The notes beneath the pieces were generated by a model. It had not been told where the DNA came from, ran no database searches, and saw only the letters and a program-made list of their open reading frames with translations. DNA of 64,000 nt from Fasciola hepatica (Eukaryota; Platyhelminthes; Trematoda; Plagiorchiida; Fasciolidae). Both the position numbers and the translations under genes were made by a program. This document shows, in pieces, positions 48,601 through 60,600 of the stretch. The stretch spans positions 1,054,001 to 1,118,000 of the forward strand of contig CANUEZ040000014.1 in assembly GCA_948099385.1 (NCBI GenBank), in the 5' to 3' direction. Every line of letters begins with the position of its first letter. The first letter of the stretch is position 1.

Positions 48601-51600
48601 TCCCAGTCGAATGGCATTTTGGAGATTTGAGCACTTCGCTGAATGTACCATCCGGAGGGACGTATCAGGCGAGTATGCAACAGAGCATTCGGTGTCAAGG
48701 ATATTCATCGTTTGTGGCCCCTTACTGAATCGAAGTTTTGTATAGCATTGAAGTTATCATCACCGTACAGCGTTAAACAGCAGGCCAAGCCCAACTAACC
48801 ACTGCCTTTCTCAACATGTAGAACGTGGAAATAGAAAGAATGATACACAAGATGGACGAAGAGTGAACCTACAGAGGTGGGAAAAGAAAAGACCCCCCTA
48901 GTAGTCAACACATGGAATACACAGTCTAACTGTACAAACGCACATCGATCAGTCATTCTGATTCGACAGAAAGTGACAACACGATCGCCACTGTTCGCGG
49001 TTCGCTGCCATATCCGTCAGTATATACAGTCAACTGGTTGACGGATCTTTTGGACTCCAACCACGAAGACGTGAGATACCTACTTGTCCTGAGTTCGCTG
49101 TACATTTTTTCACTCCCCGTTGTCAAGTCATCTGTTGACCTCCACTGCGTAGGAGGAACGGAAAACATGGCACGGTAAGGTAGATGTGTGTTGACCATAC
49201 ATAACACGTGCTCTACCCAACGAAGTCTACTGAGTTAGATACGTTATGACAGAACATTCTCTGAACCAGTACCCAATACACAATTTCTGACCTCAACATT
49301 GCTTACTCGGTCATTCCAACCAATCCCAGCGATATTAAGCAAGCATCCGTGATCGAAAACTTCGAAACGACGAATATCTTCAGCACGCAGACTCCAAGTC
49401 TCGCAACTACACAACAAATCAGAACGCACTGCAGCACAGTACACACGACCTTTCAACTTCAGTGAAATATCAGATCGACGCCACAAGTGCTTCAGTCCAG
49501 CGTACGCCGCTCGAGCCTTGGATATCCGCGTGCTCATCTCTACTACTGTGCTCCCATCCGTCGTCACGCTGCTGCCGGGGTAACTGAAGCCGTCAACATT
49601 TTTTAATTTCTCCGCGTCGAGCATCAAGCTCGGAATTGTTGACGTCCAGTCTTGTACCATCACCCTGCAGTTTGAAGGTGCAAGGCGCATGCCGAATGGA
49701 GCTACAACTCTTGAGAGTCTACCTAGTGCACGTTGAGCATGTTCCGTGCATTCGAACAAGCAGACAAGGTCGTCTGTGTAATCTAGGTCACACAGCTCTC
49801 CACTATTTCCTAGTTCGACGCCTACATCTTGAATATTTTGCAGCGAACTCTCCATTATTTCGTCCATGGCGAAGTTAAACAAGATTGGAGAAACGGGACA
49901 CCTCTGTCCGTTCAAGCACACCAAAAGCCCGACGAAAACGTCGTAAGGCGTCTGGTTAGGGTTTTGTTATACACCTGTAACTTAGGAATACAATAATAAT
50001 GAATTTTCTTCAGTGCAATCCAGACACGCTTGGGAAATGCAAAGAGAACTAGATAACCACTTACCGTGCTAATTTCCCCGTGTTTTTCACACGAGAAAAT
50101 GTCGCTTTCCTTGTAAATTGGCCCAATCACCGATTCATACCATTCCCCGGGAATCTGCACACTAACCCAGATTACCCAAAGGAGTTTCGTTAACTCCGAA
50201 ACCAAAGCTTCGCCTATATCCTTGAAAAAAAACGGAGACAACCCATCCGGCCCAGCAGCTTTGAGCCTTCTCAAATAACCTATCTCCCGCAAACCTCCAT
50301 TTCTGTTGGAGGAGTTATATCTATCCGCCTCGTTTCTTTCACAGGTATATTCGCAAGGTCAATCGTTGAAGTGGGTCAACCGAATCGTTCCTTAAAGTGT
50401 TCCGTCCAACGGTCCAGACGACGTCCCTTGGAAGGAATCCGTGAGCTACCGGATTCTTTGATCAACTCACTTACATCTCATTTCCATGGACCGGTGCCCC
50501 TAGTCAAACGGAATAGTTTGGGAGTAATGCCAACGGATGCAGCCTTTTCTGTTTCCCTACATTTTGAAATCCACCATTGTCCACGGTCATTTCTCAGGCT
50601 CCTAGTCAGTTGGCATCTCAGGGATTTACGCACTTCATTGAATGTGGCATCCGGAGTGACTGATCTGCGATAAGGTAATGGAGCAACGGGTGTCGAAGGA
50701 TACCATCGTTTGTGAGGCCTATTTAAACCAGTCCTGGGTTGTATTGGAAGCGGCATACAAGGCTTCCTTTATCTGTTACCAGCGTTCATCTGGGTCCTGG
50801 ACATCCGGCTGCATAAATAATTGTGTAGACAGCTCCGCCTGGAAATCGCTGGGTATCGTCCAGAAGCAACTGCGCGGGACGAGTGGCATTTACGTTGGTG
50901 CGATCATGGACGGGATGTAAACAGAAGCGAGCACGTACCAAGGCCTGATCTGAGTCCACAGGCGTAGACCAGAAAGAACGACAATCTTCAAATGATCCAT
51001 ATCAGCGGTGAACAATCACAATATGGCCAATCCGAGTCCAACGTTGTGGAGACGAAGGAGGGCGCCATGTGAGTCTATGCCGCTTCTTATGACAAAAGTT
51101 CCTACTAGCCAGGAACAATCTGCGGTCAAAACACAGCTGAATGAGACGATCGCCGTTATCGGCACGATCGCATGGGACAGCAAATGGGCCTACTATGTGC
51201 CTTTCGGAATCTCCCAAATGGCAAAGTTAGGCGTTGAAATCTCTAGCAATGATCACCACGTCCGTTGGACGTGCACCTCGAAGTAGCTGAGACAAGTCCT
51301 GAGGGAATACATCCTTGGTCCCAAAGGAACTGCAGTCAGTCGGCACATACACAGACACGACGAACAAGCATCGGCGCTTCAGTTTGTTGTCGTAGACATG
51401 CACAGAACCGTCCAACCGAACTGCACACAAACGACTTCTGACTGGAATCCAGTCCAGCAGTGCACGCACAGCTTTCATGCTCAAAACAATCCCAAAGCCA
51501 GCCTGACCACGAGCTCTAAACAACGAATCACCCGACACGCGAAAAGTGAAGTGAGAGACTGAGGTTGTACCTAGGATGCGAAGAGTTATCACAGAAGTGG

Positions 51601-54600
51601 GGTCTTGTATGCGTGCATCGGAAAAACTGAATGCATCTATTTTGAAAGTGTCAAGAGTTCTAGCTAAAACAGCCTGTTGCCCTAACTGACATAGTGTGTG
51701 GACTTTAAAGACAGTCAAGTGGAATGAACGTTTGGGCTTAAGAAGTGCATCTGATTTATATCCAACTCCTGAACTACTGCTCTCATCAGAGCCGAAATTA
51801 CCCGTGGCGTTTTGCATCGATCTTAACTTAAAAGAGGGGAAATTAGTAAGGCCTCTCACGGGAAAGTTGCTGGAGGTTTCTGGGGACATCATACCGTCAT
51901 GACGAGACTGCACCTTGACGTGGTGTGATGGCTTGCGCTCCTCTATGACCCAAAGAGCTATACAGGATGGCTTCCTTAAGCCGAAGATGCAATCATACCT
52001 GACAGGTCAATGGATAGAGGTCAGACAAGGTCCAGTATCCTGATTCTCCAGGTTGGGGGGTTATTTGAGCTGGCAACTCAATCGGAAATCGGCAAATCAA
52101 GACCGCGCTGCCCACTGCATCGAGCGGGGTGGGTAGTGATAAATGGGCTACTGCTCAGAGTTCCCTCTCTTTTATTCAACCTTTGTCTTCTGTCCCCAAC
52201 CACCTCTCTTTGCCCCAAATATCCATCCATAATGATCCCACTGATAACACGGTCGATACTCGCAACGATTCACTGTCAAATAGTGTCGGGAATAACCCTC
52301 TGTCTGGCAACTCACATTTTATCAAGCCTCGTCAGCCTCTGAATCTCGGCTCCTTCAACGTGCGTACACTCATGCAGGCCGGTCAGCAGGCGTGCCTAGC
52401 GCTCACAATCAATTCTCTGAAGATTGATGTTTGCTGCTTAAGCGAAACGCGTAGCCAGGATTCGAGCAGTGAAATTCAACTAACTGCTCCTGGTATCTCA
52501 ACGAGGTATACTCTGCGCAGCAAAGGCTTGACCGTTGGGCCGAATACTTCAAGGAACAGTTTAGCTGGCCACGAGCTAGTGTAGTTACTCCCGTGTGAAC
52601 AAATGCGACTCCTTGGGTGGTATCACTTGAGCCCCCATCGGAAGTAGAAGTGGAGTCGAGCATTGGAATACTAAGGCGAGGGAAAGCGGCAGGTCCTGAC
52701 GAAGTTCCCCCAGTTCTTTTCAAACTGGGTGGTGAGGCGTTGATAAAATCACTTACCGCCTTGCTCCGTGACATTTGGAACGAGGAGCGTATTCCGTTAA
52801 TATGAAGTGAATCGTTGATTGCTCCCATCTTCAAGAAAGGGATACCCAATGACTGCAGTAATCATCGTGGGATTAGCTTAATCCCGATAGTCACCAAAAT
52901 ATTAGCTTCGATTCTACTGCATCGACTTACACCAGCTCGCGAGAGGAATGTCTGCTAACAGCAGGCTGGAATCCGCCCAGGTCGAGGATGCATCGACCAG
53001 ATTTTTACTCTTCGCCGACTACTTGAAACGCGTCACACATACCGCCGACCGACAATAATGGTTTTCTTAGACCTGAAAGGCGCCTTCTATGCAGTTGATC
53101 GAACATCGCTTTTCAGTGTTCTTCATCGAAAAGGTATGCCCCAAAAGTTCGTGAACCTACTGAGATCATTGTATTCTCATACTTCTGGCCGCATTAGAGT
53201 TTACGGTGAATTACCCGGTCGGTTCGAAACGACCAGTGGTGTTCGACAGGGATGTCCCATATCTCCATTCCTGTTCAACTTCGTCATGGACGAAATAATG
53301 GAGAGTTCGCTGCAAAATATTCAGGATGTAGGCGCCGAACTAGGAAATAGTGGAGAGCTGTGTGACCTAGATTACACAGACGACCTTGTCTGCTTGTTCG
53401 AATGCACGGAACATGCTCAACGTGCACTAGGTAGACTCTCAAGAGTTGTAGCTCCATTCGGCATGCGCTTTGCACCTTCAAACTGCAGGGTGATGGTGCA
53501 AGACTGGACGTCAACAATTCCGAGCTTGATGCTCGACGCGGAGAAATTAAAAAATGTTGACGGCTTCAGTTACCCCGGCAGCAGCGTGACGACGGATGGG
53601 AGCACAGTAGTAGAGATGAGCACGCGGATATCCAAGGCTCGAGCGGCGTACGCTGGACTGAAGCACTTGTGGCGTCGATCTGATATTTCACTGAAGTTGA
53701 AAGGTCGTGTGTACTGTGCTGCAGTGCGTTCTGATTTGTTGTGTAGTTGCGAGACTTGGAGTCTGCGTGCTGAAGATATTCGTCGTTTCGAAGTTTTCGA
53801 TCACGGATGCTTGCTTAATATCGCTGGGATTGGTTGGAATGACCGAGTAAGCAATGTTGAGGTCAGAAATTGTGTATTGGGTACTGGTTCAGAGAATGTT
53901 CTGTCATAACGTATCCAACTCAGTAGACTTCGTTGGTTGGGGCACGTGTTACGTATGTCAAACACACGTCTACCGTACCGTGTCCTACTCCCCGCCCCTC
54001 CTAGGGAGGGGAAGAGACCACGTGGAGGTCAACAGATGACGTGGCAGTGAGGAATGAGAAAATGTATAGCAGACTTTGGTGAAGTAGGTGCTTCATGTCT
54101 TCGTGGTTGGGGTCCAATAGATCCGTCTACCAGTTGGCTGGAGACACTGAAGGATATGGCTGCGAACCGTGAGCAGTGGCGATCGTGTTGTCGAATCAGA
54201 ATGACTGATTGACGTGCGTTTGTACAGTGAGACTGTGTATTCCGTGTGTCGGCTACTAGGCCATTCTTCCCTTTTCCAACCCATGTAGGTCCAGTCCCCG
54301 TCCATCTTGTATATTCATACTTTCTAATTCAGCGTGCAAGATGGTGAGGAAGGCAGTGATCAGTGGGGCTTGCCCTACTGTTTAACGCTGTATATGATGA
54401 TGATGATGATGACTTAGAAGACAAAAGGGAATCGCATACAAGCCTTGCCGAAATTTGGAAGTCAAAAGAATTTCGCTGCTGTGCTCCCATCCGTCGTCAC
54501 GCAGCTACCGAGGTAGGTGAAGTGGTCGACAACTGACAGCACCTTCCCATGGAGCATCAACCTCGGAATTGTTGACGTCCAGTCTTGTACCATTACCCTG

Positions 54601-57600
54601 CAGTTTGAAGGTGCAAAGCGCATGCCGAATGGAGCTACAACTCTTGAGAGTCTACCTAGTGCACGTTGAGCATGTTCCGTGCATTCGAACAAGCAGACAA
54701 GGTCGTCTGTGTAATCTAGGTCACACAGCTCTCCACTATTTCCTAGTTCGACGCCTACATCCTGAATATTTTGTAGCGCACTCTCCATTATTTCGTCCAT
54801 GACGAAGTTGAACAGGAATGGAGATATGGGACATCCCTGTCGAACACCACTGGTCGTTTCGAACCGACCGGGTAATTCACCGTAAACTCTAATGCGGCCA
54901 GAAGTATGAGAATACAATGATCTCAGTAGGTTCACGAACTTTTGGGGCATACCTTTTCGATGAAGAACACTGAAAAGCGATGTTCGATCAACTGCATAGA
55001 AGGCGCCTTTCAGGTCTAAGAAAACCATTATTGTCGGTCGGCGGTATGTGTGACGCGTTTCAAGTAGTCGGCGAAGAGTAAAAATCTGGTCGATGCATCC
55101 TCGACCTGGGCGGATTCCAGCCTGCTGTTAGCAGACATTCCTCTCGCGAGCTGGTGTAAGTCGATGCAGTAGAATCGAAGCTAATATTTTGGTGACTATC
55201 GGGATTAAGCGAATCCCACGATGATTACTGCAGTCATTGGGTATTCGTTTCTGGAAGATGGGAACAATCAACGACTCGCTCCATACTAGCGGAATACGCT
55301 CCTCGTTCCAAATGTCACGGAGCAAGGCGGTAAGTGATTTTATCAACGCCTCACCACCCAGTTTGAAAAGAACTGGGGGGACTTCGTCAGGACCTGCCGG
55401 TTTCTCGGGCCTTGGAAATTGAATACATGACTCTACTTCTACTTCCGATGGGGGCTCAAGTGATACCACTCAAGGGGTCACAGTTGTTGACACGGGAGTA
55501 ACTACACTAGCGTGCGGCCAGCTGAACTGTTCCTTGAAGTACTCGGTCCAACGATCAAGCCTTTGCTGTTTGCTACGGATGGGTTCTCCATTTCTATCCC
55601 AAATCGTTTCACTGACCTAAGTTCGCCGTCCACCGGTGTCACGAATAAGTCCGAACAGTCTCTGACTGTTACCTGAAGCAGCTGCTATTTCCATTTCTTC
55701 GGCTACCTTGACCCACCAATTTTCGCGATCATTCTTAAGGCTTTTCGTAACTTGTCTTTGCAGCTTTCTCCGCATCGTATTCATCTCCTTATAGTTAGAG
55801 AGCTGACGCTTTTGCTCCATTATACTCAGCGACTCTTGCGAGATCCAGTTTATCTGATGGACAACGGATCGAGGACCACAGGCAAAACCTGCTGCAACGT
55901 GCATCGCCTGTTTGATATGAGCCCAATGCTCATCTACATTACTGTTCTCCGTGGATCCTAGTCCATGTGCTAACTTCTGCTCATAACGGGTGTGTACTTC
56001 TGGATCACACAAACGTTGCACGACTAATCGGGTTTACGGTTTGCGACGATGACCATGGAATTGGAGCGATAATCGCATTAAAACTAATGCATGGTCCGAC
56101 TCTACGTACATGGACCAGTAAGATCTACAGTTCTGAACAGAACTGCGCCACTGGTAGCTTACGGCGATGTGATCAATTTGACTGAAAGCACCTGTAGAGT
56201 TAGAGCGCCATGTCGTTGTGCGACGCAAGCTGTGTCGGAAATTTGTGCTAGACAACAACAATCGATTGTCTGCACAAAACTGGAGAAGCCTATCCCCGTT
56301 ATCTGTACGCTCAGCGGGTAAAGCACTACACCCACCTGAAAAAACTTCTGACACACTAAATTTGCCAACTTGTGCATTGAAGTCACCGGCTAGCACTACA
56401 ATGTCAGAACCTTTACTGCTGCGAACGAGAGTGGTGAGGGCATCATAGAACTCATCTTTCTGCGCGTCTGAGCTGCAGTCCATTGGGGCGTACGCCGAGA
56501 TCACAAACAAATTGCGTTTAACACAACTATTCTTTCGAACGCCAACTGACCCCTCGAGTCTCACAGCACATTAACGACTGTTAACAGGAATTCAGTCTAA
56601 AAAGGTAGCCTCAGCCTTGTCAGTCAAGACAATTTCTACACCACGTTGACCCACAGCTCTAGCTGCTTCGTCTCCTGAGGTGCGTAGAATATACCTCGAT
56701 GAAATATCAGGAGCAGTTAGTTGAATTTCACTGCTCGAATCCTGGCTACGCGTTTCGCTTAAGCAGCAAACATCAATCTTCAGAGAATTGATTGTGAGCG
56801 CTAGGCACGCCTGCTGACCGGCCTGCATGAGTGTACGCACGTTGAAGGAGCCGAGATTCAGAGGCTGACGAGGCTTGATAAAATGTGAGTTGCCAGACAG
56901 AGGGTTATTCCCGACACTATTTGACAGTGAATCGTTGCGAGTATCGACCGTGTTATCAGTGGGATCATTATGGATGGATATTTGGGGCAAAGAGAGGTGG
57001 TTGGGGACAGAAGACAAAGGTTGAATAAAAGAGAGGGAACTCTGAGCAGTAGCCTATTTATCACTACCCACCCTGTTCGATGCAATGGGCAGCGCGGTCT
57101 TGATTATCCTTCTCGACGACCGATGCAGTATGGAATTCTTTGTATTCGTGCAGTTCATGGGAGTGTTGAGTGTGTTGAGTGTTGACGAAGCAATCCTGCC
57201 ATCAGAGATGAACAGTGTTTCAACGGAGCAACACAAGTTGAAGATAACACAGGGTTTTCGTAAACAGTTTTACAGCCTGGAAGGTTGAGGGCGTAGAGGA
57301 AAACCATGAAAAGGCAACACGAATGGCTGCATTAAAGAGGGAGAGGTTGTGAGGAGAGAGATTACGAGGGCGAAATCTCGCCTGATTTGAAGACGTGAAT
57401 AATGTATGGATAGTGTGTGAATAGATTTTAGGTCTCAGAAGCAAGTCATGGTCACTTGAAGAGAGAGGGGCTTTTAATTTAAGGAAAAAAAGCGAGGGTG
57501 ATTGGTAATGACTTTGTCTAACACAGAGTTCCCTCTCGTGGGAGAGGTACTGATATCAGCTAATCCGAACGATGAAAGCGGATGAGTATTAGCATGATTA

Positions 57601-60600
57601 AAACACCAACGATCATAAGCAAATGTTCGTCTAGGATGGGAGCTAGAAATAGTAGAAAAGCGTCATAAAAGGAGGATATATTGGATTGTACACAAAAGGC
57701 GCTATGTACAAGTTAGTGATAATAGTGTTTCTGTAGCGAGCAAATCTGGGGAAACACTGTGTAGAAAGACATTCAATACCGTTTGCAGAGTACTTGAAAA
57801 CAGCAGTAGACTTGCCACTCCACGCTGAGTTGACGTAGGTCACCACTCCACCCCCATATTTTCTGTTTTTCAGCACCCGATTCAAACGATAATACTGGAA
57901 TCCGTGTCTGAGAGTCACAGAGTCGTCAAATTCTCGTCTAGCCAGGATTCTTGAACACAGTGCACATGTATGAACAAGAATCCGTGTCCGTAAAATGCTT
58001 ATTAAATCCGAAAATTTCGAGAAGAGAGAACGGACGTTAGCAATGATCACAGACGGCACCGTCATTTTAGATGGAGTAACGGAGTTAAGTGCGGCTTGCC
58101 AGCCAGCACGTTTCCGTTTTTTAGTCCAATTTTCTTTATAGTAGCCATAGGCAAAGGATATACATCGATTGAACACAAGACGTTGTTTTTAGCATCCAAA
58201 AATTCCAGTTGAGAATACGAGCGGCGTGTAGCCATGATAACTGAGTAGGGTAGATTAGAAGCGGGACAGAAAACGTACTGCAGCCAATCGAAGAGTGCGT
58301 GCCGATGACAACATATCATGCAGCTACCGAAATCCAAAATATACAGAGCCTCAGTATGGTTTATCCAACCGCCAACGGTAGCCTTCATTGGTTTGCCTTT
58401 AGCTACAAATAAGCATCATCTTTTTAAGCGACTATCTCCTGCCGGAGGATAATTCGGCTCCATGAATAAAATTATTCACTGAGATTATCGGGAATATAGT
58501 ACGAAACGACGTCTCCAGCACCGTTCGGGACTGCTGTACTACTCGGTCGTCCATTCCGGAGTAGGAAGCGGGATGACGGTACCTCATCCGACCCTTTGTT
58601 CAAGGATGCACCTCTAGCCTTTGCACGAAGAAGTCCAGCCTGCAAGGCAGCAGGGTTGTTTCAGATGAGCCGGTGGCCTGTTATGCGGCTCACTCGTCTC
58701 TCCCGGAATACAGGGTCGGATAGGTTGGGTAGTTTTCCTTCGTAGCCATTGGATCAAATCTCATCCGTTCATTCAGGATTATCTGTCTTCGCATGCCGAA
58801 CAACGCCTCGCCGAGGTTTTTATACCTTGGTTACCCTCAACCTGGTTTAGCCCACCTGTCAAGCGGTCTGCCGGGGTGTGGCCACTGATACATGCTTCAG
58901 ATGCGTGAAGCGACAGGTAAGAACTGCGTAGATGATGGAGACCAAGAAGATGGATCATGTCACAAGGGACACGACAGTCCACCAACTCAGAGGTGCTACT
59001 TTTCTCAAACACTCCTCACAATCCCGATCAGAAGTGGAATAAGTCGAAGCATGAAGAGATGACAAACAATTACGAAAAGCATTAGTAAAGAAAGAAGTTT
59101 AAATGCAACCAGTTATATTATTTAACGTCTCTAGCCATCCGGTAGGCGGATCTCATGAACCTTAAGCTTAAAGCCTAACCAGTTCTACTTGGCGAGCTCA
59201 CCCTTTAAGGTTCCCGTACTTTCTCGCGTAGGTACGAGCCAACCGTCTCGAATTATCCTCCTCGGAAAACAGTCTGCACTGAGGGAGTATATTTGTGAGT
59301 ATGAATAACAGGTGTCTCAAACAACGTAACTTATACAGACTGACCGCTTGGTGCTGAGACCGGCCTCTCATTTCCAATGCCATTCGCATATACTAAAATG
59401 TTGCTGATAGCGTCCCCATCATATCATAGTAATGCTCAAGTTACGAAAGTTTGCGTATTTTCTTCTTGAAACGCACACGTTTTCGAGTCACACAAAAGAT
59501 GTTCTGACAGCTTCAATATACACTCGACCTTTGATAAACGAACAGATGTCACGAGTGGCTGGAATTGGTAAAAGTCAAACTGGTTTTTTATTAGCGCGAC
59601 AACACCTAACTTTCTGGTTTTGAAAAAAAAAGAAAACAAAACAGAAATTTCATCGGTGAGACCAACATGCACTTACGTCCAGGTTTGAGTAATGCTTCAT
59701 ATAAGTCCTGGAAGCTGGTCATTGCGGTCAGAAGATTTTCAACTCGATAGTGCGAATGAACTAATAGTCCGCGGCTCTCATTAACTTTCATTTCCAAAGC
59801 CCCGGTCAATTTCTGCACACAGAAGAGGAGAGAAAACAAATATGCCCAACAAAACCCCAGGGATCATTGGACTGATTTACTGGCAGTTTTAAGTGAAACA
59901 GACTACCACAGCTCGACTTCGACTGGTCTGTTGTGCCAGGCAACTTTGTCGTGGGTGATGAAATTGACATTATTTCCCAACCAGATGTTTTACGTACCAG
60001 ATCCGGAAATAAACGCATTTCACAACTGTCGAACGACATTGAGAAAGCATCAGAAACTGAGTTATGGTTTTTTGTCCGTTTGTTAGTTGATACAGATTAA
60101 ACATAAACCTTGAAAAGACTTCGATAAACACACTATGACAAACGAGTGTTGGCATACATGGTGAAAAGTACTCCTCTAGCACTTAAATCTTTCAAATGAA
60201 TCCACTAGATACTCTGATCAGGTTGAAAGCCAAACATCTGCAATCACATGGAGACCACAGGTATACAAAGAGAGTACGGTACTACAGAGTACACAGCTGT
60301 GACTTACGTCGCCCGCAAGAGAAACATACATAAACGAATCCGATGGAATCTGTAGGAGAGCTGAGACGGGAGGAGGACGAGTGAATAAATGGTGTACGTA
60401 GAGCTTTTGGACACAATGTACATGAAGCTTAAGAAGAGGGAAACAGATCACTCAAAATGAATCTCACAAGAGGAACGCAACGAAAGTTGTTTGAGGTCTG
60501 AGAAATTAACCAGACAAAAAAGAGTGATTGTTCACTAGAATACAGATTGTAGCTGATGACTTTATGGGAACGCAATATGCCTGAATTGTACTGAACACAC

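Noticed and set aside
59998..60056. A 59-base minus-strand exon with a GTACGT donor
   Set aside because: The acceptor lacks a pyrimidine tract, its length breaks the phase-0 chain, and the opposite strand is equally open here.
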